From JAFGVL01 sp031553685 (GTDB lineage: Bacteria > Bacteroidota > Bacteroidia > Bacteroidales > Paludibacteraceae), in the NCBI GenBank assembly GCA_031553685.1, contig JAVBLE010000033.1, positions 1 to 43,412 on the forward strand: a DNA stretch of 43,412 nucleotides, written 5' to 3'. The number at the start of each line of letters is the position of its first letter. Position 1 is the stretch's first letter. A model generated the notes under the pieces. That model had not been told where the DNA came from, ran no database searches, and saw only the letters and a program-made list of their open reading frames with translations. Both the position numbers and the translations under genes were made by a program. This document shows positions 1 to 7,367 of the stretch, piece after piece.

Positions 1-1
1 T

Positions 2-307
2 TGGTCAAACAAATATCCCTATATAATAAAATCTTGGCTTGATAACTGGAAAAAAATATCGCCCATGTTTGACTTTCCTCAACCTATCAGAAAGCTAATG
101 TATACAACCAATATTATTGAAAGCTTTAACTCGCAGTTGCGTAAAGTAACCAAGTCTAAAAGAGTATTTACCAATGACATGGCTCTTACTAAACTTTTAT
201 TCTTAGTACAGCAAAAGATATTGGAAAAGACTGCTCCTATTGCCGCTTGGAAAGAAATTTTAGCCGAGTTTATTATTTTATTTGAGAAAAGATGGTACAT
301 TAGCTGA
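2..307 (+). CDS. IS256-family transposase, C-terminal part (cut by window edge)
   Basis: The reading frame is open from base 2 to the TGA at 305-307, so this is the 3' end of a gene that starts left of the window. The translation carries the C-terminal signature of IS256 (Mutator-like) DDE transposases: a TTNIIESFN block, where the Glu is the last acid of the catalytic DDE triad, followed by a basic helix and a long helix rich in Leu and Lys. These enzymes move the insertion sequence by cut-and-copy with circular intermediates. An in-frame ATG at 65 gives an 80-residue product, but nothing suggests a real start there. A plausible terminal inverted repeat follows at about 320-346. Whether the whole copy is intact cannot be seen. 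Confidence 0.85.
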   Translation, partial: WSNKYPYIIKSWLDNWKKISPMFDFPQPIRKLMYTTNIIESFNSQLRKVTKSKRVFTNDMALTKLLFLVQQKILEKTAPIAAWKEILAEFIILFEKRWYIS

Positions 308-319
308 TCCTTTCCCCCG

Positions 320-346
320 TTGACACAGTTTAATGAACAGACCCCT
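320..346. repeat. Likely right terminal repeat of the IS256-type element
   Basis: Thirteen bases after the transposase stop lies TGACACAGTTTAATGAACAG followed by ACCCC. Read from the outside inward this begins GGGGTCTGTTCATTAAACTG, which resembles the ends of IS256-type elements as I remember them. The partner end lies outside the window, so the exact border and target duplication cannot be set. Confidence 0.5.
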
Positions 347-500
347 TTTTACTCCCTCTTTGGGTGTAAATCCTGATTGAGAAAGTCGATTACCCGAATA
401 TTCCAAATATAATTTCTTAATGAATAATCTTTTTTCCGTATTTTTGGCAAAGCAAATTGAATTTTTATTCTTCATTCCTAATTTTTAATTAAAAATAAGT

Positions 501-1754
501 ATGGCTCTGAATTATATTTGGGTAGCGTTTTTCTTGGTGGGTTTTGTGGTTGCTATTGCCCGCTTTTTGTTTATGGGCGATGTGGATGTGTTTCAGCAGA
601 TGGTGGCGAGTACTTTTGATATGTCGAAACTGGCTATTATGAATATTGCTTTGCCGCTGGCGGGGGTGATGACACTGTGGTTGGGACTGATGAATATCGG
701 CGAAAAGGCAGGTGCGATTAATTTCTTGTCGCGCATTATCGGACCGTTTTTCTCAAAATTATTTCCCGAAGTTCCGAAAAACCATCCGGTGAACGGACAG
801 TTGGTGATGAATTTTTCGGCTAATATGCTGGGGCTGGATAACGCGGCTACTCCGCTCGGACTGAAGGCGATGAACAGCTTGCAGGAGCTGAATCCGGATA
901 AGGACAAGGCGTCGAATGCGCAGATTATGTTCCTGGCGCTGAATACTTCGGGGCTTACTATTATCCCGGTGTCTATCCTGGCTATGCGCTCGCTGGTGAA
1001 GGGTCCTGCCGGGGAGCTGGCGGCTAACCCTACGGATGTGTTTGTGCCGCTATTGCTGACAACAGCGGTGGCGATGCTTTCGGCTGTTCTTTTTGTGGGG
1101 ATTAAACAGAAACTAAACCTGTGGAACCGGACAGTTATGGGCTGGATTGGCGGCATTATGCTTCTTTTGGCAGGCATTGTTTGGGGCGTTTCGCAGTTGA
1201 GCCAGGAAGAGATGCAGACGGTGTCGAAGGTGGTGAGTAATTTGCTGTTGTTGTTTATTATTGTGGTGTTTATCGGCGGGGCGCTTTGGCGCAGGGTGAA
1301 TGTGTATAATGCGTTTATCGAGGGGGCAAAGTCGGGTTTTGAGACGGCGGTGAAGATACTGCCGTTTATGGTGGGCATGCTTGTGGGGATTGGTGTTTTT
1401 CGTGCTTCGGGCGCGATGGAGTTGTTGATGGATGGTTTTCGTCATGGGTTTGCTTTTCTGGGCTTGAATACGGATTTTGTGGATGCGCTTCCGGTTGCTT
1501 TTATGAAACCGCTGAGCGGCAGTGGTGCCAAGGCGATGATGGTGGAAACGATGTCGACTTTCGGTCCCGATTCGTTTGCCGGCAAACTGTCATGTTTGTT
1601 TCAGGGCGCGGCGGATACTACTTTTTATATTGTGGCGTTGTATTTTGGTTCGGTGGGGATTAAGAATACGCGGTATGCTGTTGGTGCGGGTTTGTTTGTT
1701 GATTTGATGGGTGTGCTGGCGGCTGTTGTTTTTGGGTATTTGTTTTTTGGGTAA
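501..1754 (+). CDS. SpmA-SpmB fused nucleoside-recognition (Gate) membrane protein
   Basis: A 417-residue polytopic membrane protein. It has two similar halves of the nucleoside recognition (Gate) domain, around residues 45-170 and 275-400, joined by hydrophobic helices. The first half matches SpmA (NMLGLDNAATPLGLKAM), the second SpmB (LPVAFMKPLSGSGAKAMM). In Bacillus these are separate spore-maturation proteins; in Bacteroidota the fused form is common and its role and substrate are unknown. The ATG at 501 follows an A-rich leader. Its codons are richer in G+C than the IS remnant upstream. A REP palindrome sits 15 bp after the stop and could act as a terminator. The family call is firm; a transport function is only an inference. 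Confidence 0.85.
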   Translation: MALNYIWVAFFLVGFVVAIARFLFMGDVDVFQQMVASTFDMSKLAIMNIALPLAGVMTLWLGLMNIGEKAGAINFLSRIIGPFFSKLFPEVPKNHPVNGQLVMNFSANMLGLDNAATPLGLKAMNSLQELNPDKDKASNAQIMFLALNTSGLTIIPVSILAMRSLVKGPAGELAANPTDVFVPLLLTTAVAMLSAVLFVGIKQKLNLWNRTVMGWIGGIMLLLAGIVWGVSQLSQEEMQTVSKVVSNLLLLFIIVVFIGGALWRRVNVYNAFIEGAKSGFETAVKILPFMVGMLVGIGVFRASGAMELLMDGFRHGFAFLGLNTDFVDALPVAFMKPLSGSGAKAMMVETMSTFGPDSFAGKLSCLFQGAADTTFYIVALYFGSVGIKNTRYAVGAGLFVDLMGVLAAVVFGYLFFG

Positions 1755-1768
1755 GATCGCATTTTGTT

Positions 1769-1800
1769 CCGTAGGGGCGTTGCATGCAACGCCCCTACGG
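1769..1800. repeat. REP palindrome, copy 1
   Basis: A perfect 32-bp palindrome with 16-bp arms beginning CCGTAGGGGCGTTGCA and no loop. It lies 20 bp before the RAYT gene. Three more copies with the same GTAGGGGCGTTGCA arm occur at 2099-2126, 2443-2470 and 5256-5283. Confidence 0.9.
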
Positions 1801-1819
1801 GACATCTTCATAACTTTAT

Positions 1820-2395
1820 ATGTCATATAATTCTAAAACACATAATCGCCGTAGCATTCGGTTGAAGGATTATGATTATTCGCAGGCAGGCTTGTATTTT
1901 GTAACTATTTGTGTACATAACAGGGAATGTTTGTTTGGTGAAATTGCTGATGGACACATAAGCTTGTCGAATATTGGCACTATTGCTGATTTATTATGGT
2001 TTGAAATAAAAAATCATGCGCCTAATGTGGAATTGTGCGAATTTGTTGTGATGCCAAATCATATTCATGGGATTATTGAGATAAAAGACTTACCGTCCGT
2101 AGGGGCGTTGCATGCAACGCCCCTACATGCAACGCATCCACAACCGGACGAACCCTGCAAGCAGAAAAATGAATATATGGCAGCTATTTCGCCCAAAGCA
2201 GGTACACTGTCAACAATTATTCGTTCGTACAAATCGGCGGTATCAAGGCACGCTCATCGTTTAGGTTACATATTTGCATGGCAACGCAGCTTTCACGAAC
2301 ACATTATTCGAGATAATAATGACCATGCGCGTATTGCCGAATATATCAAAAACAATCCTGACATGTGGACAGATGATTGTTTTTACAAAGAATAA
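1820..2395 (+). CDS. REP-associated tyrosine transposase (RAYT, Y1/TnpA_REP family)
   Basis: A 191-residue protein of the IS200/IS605-related Y1 transposase superfamily. The HUH motif is H81-I-H83 in VVMPNHIHGII; the presumed catalytic tyrosine is Y137 in TIIRSYKSAV; the C-terminal RSFHEHIIR and IAEYIKNNP blocks are typical of RAYTs. Such single-copy enzymes nick and rejoin single-stranded DNA and are thought to spread REP palindromes. Here REP copies lie 20 bp before the gene (1769), inside it (2099) and 47 bp after it (2443). The internal copy adds a reading of roughly VGALHATPLHAT at residues 94-105 between the HUH motif and the Tyr helix, without breaking the frame. The gene looks intact. 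Whether the insert impairs activity is unknown. Confidence 0.9.
   Translation: MSYNSKTHNRRSIRLKDYDYSQAGLYFVTICVHNRECLFGEIADGHISLSNIGTIADLLWFEIKNHAPNVELCEFVVMPNHIHGIIEIKDLPSVGALHATPLHATHPQPDEPCKQKNEYMAAISPKAGTLSTIIRSYKSAVSRHAHRLGYIFAWQRSFHEHIIRDNNDHARIAEYIKNNPDMWTDDCFYKE
2099..2126. repeat. REP palindrome, copy 2, inside the RAYT gene
   Basis: A 28-bp perfect palindrome (arm GTAGGGGCGTTGCA) followed by ATGCAACGC, a partial repeat of the arm. It lies in frame within the RAYT coding sequence at residues 94-103. Confidence 0.9.
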
Positions 2396-2408
2396 AAAAA
2401 ACAATAAT

Positions 2409-2879
2409 ATGATAACTTACCAAATCGAAAAGGACACCCTCCGTAGGGGCGTTGCATGCAACGCCCCTACATGCAACTCCCCAATCAAAATCCCCAACCT
2501 AAAACGCCGCGAAACCACCCAATGGATCAAAACCATCGCCCAACAATACAACCTGAAAGTGGGCGATGTAAATTACATCTTTTGTTCCGACGAGAAAATA
2601 CTGGAAATAAACCGTGAGTATCTGCAACACGATTATTACACCGATATAATAACTTTCGACTATACTGAAAACGGCAAGATTTCGGGCGATATTTTTATCA
2701 GCCTCGACACGGTAAAATCGAATGCCGAAAAGTATAAGGTTGCGTTTGAACAGGAATTGCACCGCGTGATTATCCACGGCATACTGCACCTTTGCGGACA
2801 GAAAGACAAGTTGCCGAAAGACCGTGCCGAAATGACACGAAAGGAAGATGAGGCGTTGAAATTGTTGTCAAACCTATGA
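2409..2879 (+). CDS. ybeY: Endoribonuclease YbeY (16S rRNA maturation), with in-frame REP insert
   Basis: A 156-residue YbeY/UPF0054 metallo-endoribonuclease, needed for 16S rRNA 3' processing and ribosome quality control. The zinc-binding signature appears near the C-terminus as VIIHGILHLCGQKD (H-x3-H; the usual third His after GxxH is replaced in this segment by KD, as in some Bacteroidales sequences). Also visible are the conserved EILEINREYLQHDYYTD segment and ISGDIFIS. I chose ATG 2409 because it follows an A-rich leader after the RAYT stop; an upstream in-frame start at 2274 lies inside the RAYT gene. Residues about 12-22 (RRGVACNAPTC) are encoded by a REP palindrome, so the N-terminus carries an insertion compared with normal family members. 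A hairpin terminator follows at 2974. Confidence 0.85.
   Translation: MITYQIEKDTLRRGVACNAPTCNSPIKIPNLKRRETTQWIKTIAQQYNLKVGDVNYIFCSDEKILEINREYLQHDYYTDIITFDYTENGKISGDIFISLDTVKSNAEKYKVAFEQELHRVIIHGILHLCGQKDKLPKDRAEMTRKEDEALKLLSNL
2443..2470. repeat. REP palindrome, copy 3, inside ybeY
   Basis: The same 28-bp palindrome as in the RAYT gene, again followed by ATGCAAC. It is read through here in a different frame (RRGVACNAPT), between N-terminal beta-strand residues and the conserved body of YbeY. Confidence 0.9.
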
Positions 2880-2973
2880 CAACAGGTTTTGATAAAATAA
2901 GAAGGACAATACACAAACAATAGAAGTATCGTCATGCGTTTAACTATCAATGTTTTACTTATTCAAAAATAAG

Positions 2974-3012
2974 AAAACGAAAGCAGAAAATATCTTTTGC
3001 CTTCGTTTTTTC
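2974..3012 (+). terminator. Rho-independent terminator between convergent ybeY and LRR genes
   Basis: AAAACGAAAGCA at 2974-2985 pairs with TGCCTTCGTTTT at 2998-3009 with one mismatch, followed by a T run. It can serve ybeY on the plus strand and, through the matching A run, the LRR gene on the minus strand. Confidence 0.7.
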
Positions 3013-3063
3013 ACAATCTTTATTAATCGGTATTGTTTAGTAACTTTCTCATTCCGAGCACCA

Positions 3064-4962
3064 TTACTCTTTTTTGACGCTATAGGCATCGCCATCCCAT
3101 TGTATATCATTCCTAAACTGTATTCTGCTTGCCAACTCTTGGATAGCCGGTTGGGTCAAGCCCTTATTTCCCCTCAAATTTAATTCGAAGCGCACATACA
3201 GGTTAAGGTTAGTCCAATCCCTTAAACTCTCGTCGGTCAATTGATTGTTTTTACAATATAAATACTTAATTCTGGTATTATTGTCAAAGATGATAGTCGT
3301 TAGTTGGTTGTCCGAACAATATAGTGATTCTAAATAGGCACTGTTACTTACATTCAGCTTGCGCAATTGGTTATTGTTGCAAGATATTTTTGTGAGTCTG
3401 TTGTTTTTACTCAGATCCAAATCCGTCAACAAATTATTTTCGCAATCCAACCGGTTTAATTCAACACAAGCACTTGTATTTAATGCCTTTATCCTATTGT
3501 TGCCGCAATTAAGCAATCCAAGATTTGTATTATTACTCAAATCCAATGCATTCAAATTATTATTATTACAAGCAAAAATTCTCAGCCTGTGGTTATTGCC
3601 GGTATCCAATGTATCTATACGGTTGTAGCTGCATTCCAATTCTTGAAGCGCCGCATTGTTCGATAAATTTAGTTTTTGCAATTGATTATTGTGGCATTTT
3701 ACCGTTTCCAAATCGACACACCGGTCTAAATTCAAAGCACTCAATTTATTATACCCACAATCCAACAGCTTAAGTTTTGTGCAATTATTCAAGTTCAATT
3801 CTGTTAATTGATTGCTGCCACATACCAGTGTGTCTATATTATAACAATTGGCAACATTCAGCTTCGTCAATTTATTATTCTCGCAATACAATTTTTTGAG
3901 TTTCGTATTTTTACTTAAATCCAACTTTGCAAATTGCGACTGCCTAATATTTAGCTCTTCCAGTTTCCGGCAATTACTCACATCCAGCGATTTCAATTCA
4001 CCCCAGAGGCGCAATATTTTAAGATTTGTATTCTTGCTCAAATCCAAGCCCAATACTTCGGTAGAAAAATTACAAACCAATATTTCTAAATCAGGAAGAC
4101 TCCTTGTATTCAACCGCTTTAAATTGTACGATCCGAAAAACAATTCCTTAAGTTTCGTATTAGCGCTCAAGTCCAACTCCGCCAGCCGGCTATCGAGGTA
4201 AACCAATCGCTCCAAATCAGGATAAATACTCGTGTCCAGCCTGTCCAGCCTGTTTCCTGTACAATCCAGCACAAGAAGTTTCCGGTTGTTCGCAATCAAC
4301 GAAGTAAGCTCATTGTTGTTGCAAATCAACCCTTCCAGATTTGAAAAAGAATTAGTATTCAGCGTGCTCAGTTTATTGTAGCTGCAATCCAATCTCTTAA
4401 GATTAGAACAATTACCAATCGTCAATTCGGGCAAAAGATTATGATTGCAATCAAGATATTCCAGCTTGGAGAAACCATCCAGATACAACTCCTGCAACCC
4501 GTTATGATTGCAAATCAATTCCTTCAGGTTAACATTATTGTTGTTTATATTCAATCCATAAAAACCATTATCGCTACAATCCACCACCTCCAATTTAGCA
4601 CAAGAATCGATAACCAGCCAGTACTCAAAACCCTGAAAATCATACTCACTCATGTAAATCCTATGACACTCAAACCGTTTTAAATACGAAAACCCACTAA
4701 TTATAATATCATCCACAGCCGTAGCATGATTTAAAGACAACCCGGTCAAATGCCTCAGACTATCAGTATCCCAAACGCAACCCTCCCATTCACCGTAATC
4801 GTCCCCCGCCCAGTTCGCATATTTCTCCGAAAACTTCGCAGCAATCCCCCGCAGTTTATCCACATCAGTAGCATCATAAACATTCCCGTCGCTACCCTTA
4901 TATTGAGCCGCCGCACACAAAAAAACAAAAACAAAAAACAAAACCAGGTTAAATCTCTTCAT
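3064..4962 (-). CDS. Secreted leucine-rich-repeat protein
   Basis: A 632-residue protein. A signal peptide is clear (positive MKR, then a Leu/Val/Phe core ending at AAAQ near residue 20). An N-terminal unique region of about 80 residues rich in Trp and Asp follows. The rest is a long run of 20-23-residue leucine-rich repeats with the pattern LxxLxCxxNxLxxLNLSxN, many carrying Cys at the ladder position (LDCSYNKL, LICNNNEL, LYCSDNQL), as in internalin-like and BspA-related LRRs of gut Bacteroidales. I see no lipobox and no obvious T9SS tail; it ends in a short charged VKKE, so its anchoring is unclear. A role in binding protein or host surfaces is inferred from the fold. It is transcribed alone, facing ybeY. 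Confidence 0.85.
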   Translation of the reverse strand: MKRFNLVLFFVFVFLCAAAQYKGSDGNVYDATDVDKLRGIAAKFSEKYANWAGDDYGEWEGCVWDTDSLRHLTGLSLNHATAVDDIIISGFSYLKRFECHRIYMSEYDFQGFEYWLVIDSCAKLEVVDCSDNGFYGLNINNNNVNLKELICNHNGLQELYLDGFSKLEYLDCNHNLLPELTIGNCSNLKRLDCSYNKLSTLNTNSFSNLEGLICNNNELTSLIANNRKLLVLDCTGNRLDRLDTSIYPDLERLVYLDSRLAELDLSANTKLKELFFGSYNLKRLNTRSLPDLEILVCNFSTEVLGLDLSKNTNLKILRLWGELKSLDVSNCRKLEELNIRQSQFAKLDLSKNTKLKKLYCENNKLTKLNVANCYNIDTLVCGSNQLTELNLNNCTKLKLLDCGYNKLSALNLDRCVDLETVKCHNNQLQKLNLSNNAALQELECSYNRIDTLDTGNNHRLRIFACNNNNLNALDLSNNTNLGLLNCGNNRIKALNTSACVELNRLDCENNLLTDLDLSKNNRLTKISCNNNQLRKLNVSNSAYLESLYCSDNQLTTIIFDNNTRIKYLYCKNNQLTDESLRDWTNLNLYVRFELNLRGNKGLTQPAIQELASRIQFRNDIQWDGDAYSVKKE

Positions 4963-5084
4963 AGTAAAATTATTAAGAATTCATTAAAAAACATTTGGGC
5001 GCGTCCCCGCCGCGTGCCCATTTTGGATGCGTAGGGGTAGACCTATGTGTCTGCCCGGTCGTTAAACCATTCGTACACAGGGTC

Positions 5085-5115
5085 GGGGTCGGGCTGTCCG
5101 CTATACTCCTCGCTC
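5085..5115 (+). repeat. Dispersed intergenic repeat, copy 1 (GGTCGGGCTGTCCG)
   Basis: The motif CGGGGTCGGGCTGTCCGC followed by TATACTCCTCG recurs at 21319-21345 and 39926-39955 with few changes. Copies 1 and 3 are both preceded by TTGGGCG(C/T)G and CC..ATTTTGGA about 40-90 bp upstream, so the repeat unit is longer than the core. Confidence 0.75.
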
Positions 5116-5255
5116 GCATCCCTATCCGGTTCGTAGAGCCGTGGCGCGCCGCGGCTCTACCACATCCCTATCCGGTTCGCTGCGGGGTGCCGCTCCCATC
5201 CCTCGCGCATCCGCCCTGCGGGACGGGTTGGCGCACCGTCCGTTATCCTACCGTA

Positions 5256-5283
5256 GTAGGAGCGTTGCATGCAACGCCCCTAC
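5256..5283. repeat. REP palindrome, copy 4
   Basis: The same arm as the RAYT-linked REPs (GCGTTGCATGCAACGC core) with one changed base on the left arm (GTAGGAGC). It lies far from the RAYT gene, consistent with spread in trans. Confidence 0.85.
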
Positions 5284-5424
5284 AATGCATCTCCGTACCC
5301 CGTATTATTCACCGCTACTCCTCGTTTCCCAGCGAGGAGTCCATGGCTTTGTGTTTCAAAACACCTTACCAAATCCCCCCTCGCTCGAAAGTGAAGGGGG
5401 AAACGAAGAGCGACAAGCGCTTAA

Positions 5425-6465
5425 TTATTTTTTATTAAAGTAATATCTAAGCCCTAATTGCAAATTACCCACTCCAATACCTTCCCTTTCGTCTTCTTCC
5501 AATTCAATCGTCGACTTATGTCCATTGGCTTCCATAGTCATTTCATTCAACGCCCCGGCTATAGCCGAATAGTTTAGTCCGATACCCCAATTCTTATCAA
5601 ACCGGTAATCAACACCCAGTGCGAAATAACCTCCAACAGTATTTCCGCTAAATGAGGCATTTATATTATTGTAATCCTTCAGAGTGAATTTTTCTTTAAA
5701 TCTGTTGTAACCTACACCTATCCCAAGATTGAATAACCACTTAGCATTGGCAGAGCTTAAACGAAGCATAAAAGCAGGTCCGACAAACAAAATCCGATCG
5801 TTAGGTTTTGCCAGAATTTCACCTTGATAATTTTGAAGGTCTTTGTCGGTATTGGCATTATACTGCGAATAAACAAGGCGCATACCGATATAATCAGTAA
5901 AATAATAATCGCCAAAAATATCAAAACTCCATCCGTTCATTAAATCTTCAAACACTGCTCTTTGTTGAGGCGAAAGATTCGTGGCTATTTCGGCAGTACG
6001 CCAGCCCCAACCTGCGTTAAAACCTAATGTAGCTACAGGAGGTTTCGCTTTTACGGGAGAGGAACTGATAGATTTTTGCCAATATTGTGTATCAGCAGCC
6101 AATGTAGAATCATTAGCAGTTGCGTTTATGCGCAACACAGTAGCGTCGAATTGATGACACGAACTTTTAAAAGAAGGTCGCAAATGGTTGTTTATATACA
6201 CGGCATTTCCCCCCAATTTGCGTGCTTCTTGTTTTACTAAATTTATCATGGTGGATGAATCGCATTTCATGGTAGAACCGCCATCTTTAGCCGAAACATT
6301 TCCCAATGTAACCCACTTGGAAGGCACTTTGTTACTGTCTTTATAAACAGCAACAAATGCAGTATCGTTTAACGCAGGATATTTCTTTAATACAGATGTA
6401 GTAATCTTTGGATTACATGCACAAAGTAAATAACCCATAGCAAAGAAGAAGATTAGCTTTTTCAT
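5425..6465 (-). CDS. Lipoprotein with C-terminal outer-membrane beta-barrel-like domain
   Basis: 346 residues from the chosen start at 6465 (MKKLIFFFAMGY). A start 33 bp further up would add residues lacking signal-peptide character. The leader ends in LLCAC, a usable lipobox, so it is probably a lipoprotein. Residues about 20-140 form a small domain with two Cys and a Gly-Gly-Asn-Ala motif (KLGGNAVYINN) reminiscent of YbjQ/Rcs-like lipoproteins. From about 155 on the sequence alternates aromatic and polar residues (GFNAGWGWRT, DYYFTDYIGMRLVYSQY, YFALGVDYRFDKNWGIGLNYS) and ends LQLGLRYYFNKK, the terminal strand pattern of an OmpA/OprF-like barrel. Function unknown; an envelope role is likely. 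Confidence 0.7.
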   Translation of the reverse strand: MKKLIFFFAMGYLLCACNPKITTSVLKKYPALNDTAFVAVYKDSNKVPSKWVTLGNVSAKDGGSTMKCDSSTMINLVKQEARKLGGNAVYINNHLRPSFKSSCHQFDATVLRINATANDSTLAADTQYWQKSISSSPVKAKPPVATLGFNAGWGWRTAEIATNLSPQQRAVFEDLMNGWSFDIFGDYYFTDYIGMRLVYSQYNANTDKDLQNYQGEILAKPNDRILFVGPAFMLRLSSANAKWLFNLGIGVGYNRFKEKFTLKDYNNINASFSGNTVGGYFALGVDYRFDKNWGIGLNYSAIAGALNEMTMEANGHKSTIELEEDEREGIGVGNLQLGLRYYFNKK

Positions 6466-6550
6466 AATAAGGTTCGGTTTTATTTTATAATAACACAAAA
6501 ATAAATTAAAACTTTATTAAATCGACAAAAACATATTACAAAATATCGAT

Positions 6551-6818
6551 TAACCTCAGTTCGATTAATCAAAAATTTACACAGAGAAATATTTTACTTT
6601 GATCAAAACCTTGTTTTTTAGATTGCACTTAGGCTAACTCAAGCTTTCAAAAGAGAAACACGGAGCTACACAGAGTGAAAAATCAAAGATTTTTCTCCTC
6701 TCTGTAGCTCTCTGTGAAGCTCGAATGCAATTTTCAAGAAAAAACCTCAGGTTAAAAACCAATCACAAGGTTTGAGATTACATTTTCTCTGTGTAAAATA
6801 ATAATCGAACTGAGGTTA
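6551..6818. repeat. Palindromic intergenic element with 17-bp inverted ends
   Basis: TAACCTCAGTTCGATTA at 6551-6567 is perfectly inverted at 6802-6818. Just inside, TTTACACAGAGAAA (about 6576) is mirrored by TTTCTCTGTGTAAA (about 6784). The centre contains GAAAAATC/GATTTTTC (6677-6695) and ACGGAGCTACACAGAG against CTCTGTAGCTCTCTGT. No target duplication was found. A related element with the same CACAGAG ends and GAAAAATC centre is at 32294-32434. Confidence 0.8.
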
Positions 6819-6831
6819 TTAAAATGAAAAT

Positions 6832-7258
6832 TAGGGCAAACGCACGAAATTTGCCCTAAAGTAAAAAACAGTCAGGGCTTCACTTTGAGTGAATCCCTGA
6901 CTTATCAAGAAATTACGGTTTATTCTCGGTGTTTTATGGTCTCGGATTTTCCGAATAGGAAAAACCTTGTTGTTTTTTGTTTTCGGAAATTCCGAACGGG
7001 CAAAACCTTGCACTTTTATAGTTTCGGAAATTCCGAACGGGCAAAAGCTTGTGTTTTTATCCTCTCGGTATTTCCGAATGAGCAAATACTCTCGCTTTTA
7101 TGCCTTCGGAATTTCCGAATGAATAAAAGCTCGGTGTTTTACGCTTCCGGAATTTCCGGATGGATTTTTACTGCTTATTTTGGCTTTTCGGAATTTCTTT
7201 TTATTGTCGGAGTAAAACTCCTTTTGAGTAAATTAGCAAATTTCGTGCGTTTGCCCTA
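6832..7258. mobile_element. 427-bp MITE with 23-bp terminal inverted repeats and 9-bp target duplication
   Basis: The ends are perfect 23-bp inverted repeats (6832-6854, starting TAGGGCAAACGCACG, and 7236-7258). They are flanked by identical 9-bp direct repeats AATGAAAAT at 6823-6831 and 7259-7267, the expected target-site duplication. No transposase is encoded; apparent reading frames run across a 41-bp repeat and are not gene-like. Inside are a 33-nt hairpin (6870-6902) and the 41-bp array (6916-7201). It is therefore a non-autonomous element moved by a transposase encoded elsewhere. Insertion lies about 100 bp before the aconitase gene and might supply or disrupt regulatory sequence. Confidence 0.9.
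6916..7201. repeat. 41-bp tandem array with palindromic core TTCGGAAATTCCGAA
   Basis: Palindromic cores begin at 6941, 6982, 7023, 7064, 7105, 7146 and 7187, exactly 41 bp apart each time. The core is TTCGGAAATTCCGAA or a close variant (TTCGGAATTTCCGAA, TTCCGGAATTTCCGG). The 26-bp linkers are also related, with a pattern like GGGCAAAAGCTTGTGTTTTT. A linker-like piece at 6916-6940 suggests a decayed eighth unit. Since 41 is not a multiple of three, it is not coding. Confidence 0.95.
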
Positions 7259-7367
7259 AATGAAAATACAACACACCCATTAATTCGGAATTAATCGTTA
7301 ATTTTGTTCCTCAAAATAAATAATTCCGATTGTAAATTGTAAATCATAAAATAGTAAATACACCCCC

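Larger units (their letters stand above)
4963..5424. other. Gene-free stretch built of dispersed repeats
   Basis: No convincing gene. From the left it holds a GGGCGCGTCCCCGCC-type repeat end near 5000, the GGTCGGGCTGTCCGCTATA motif (shared with 21319 and 39926), a GAGCCGTGGCGCGCCGCGGCTC palindrome-like stretch near 5137-5158, a REP copy at 5256, and a CGAGCG/AGCGAG-rich end. Open frames across it (for example 4995-5438) are GC-rich repeat readings and look non-coding. Confidence 0.75.

Noticed and set aside
593..1378. 261-codon minus-strand frame
   Set aside because: It is the antisense shadow of the SpmA/SpmB-like gene.
2274..2408. Upstream start for ybeY at 2274
   Set aside because: It would overlap most of the RAYT C-terminus in another frame; ATG 2409 has the better leader and gives normal YbeY length plus the REP peptide.
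4995..5438. 147-codon frame upstream of the lipoprotein gene
   Set aside because: The stretch is made of dispersed repeats and a REP palindrome; no domain, no coherent codon pattern and no leader.
6916..7201. CRISPR array
   Set aside because: Both core and linker are conserved, the period is 41 bp with no unique spacers, and no cas gene is present. The same holds for 40053-40181 and 42989-43209.
6885..7259. 124-codon open frame across the MITE
   Set aside because: It runs through non-triplet 41-bp repeats and the inverted end; the translation is repeat-driven, and the matching frame on the other strand is equally open.
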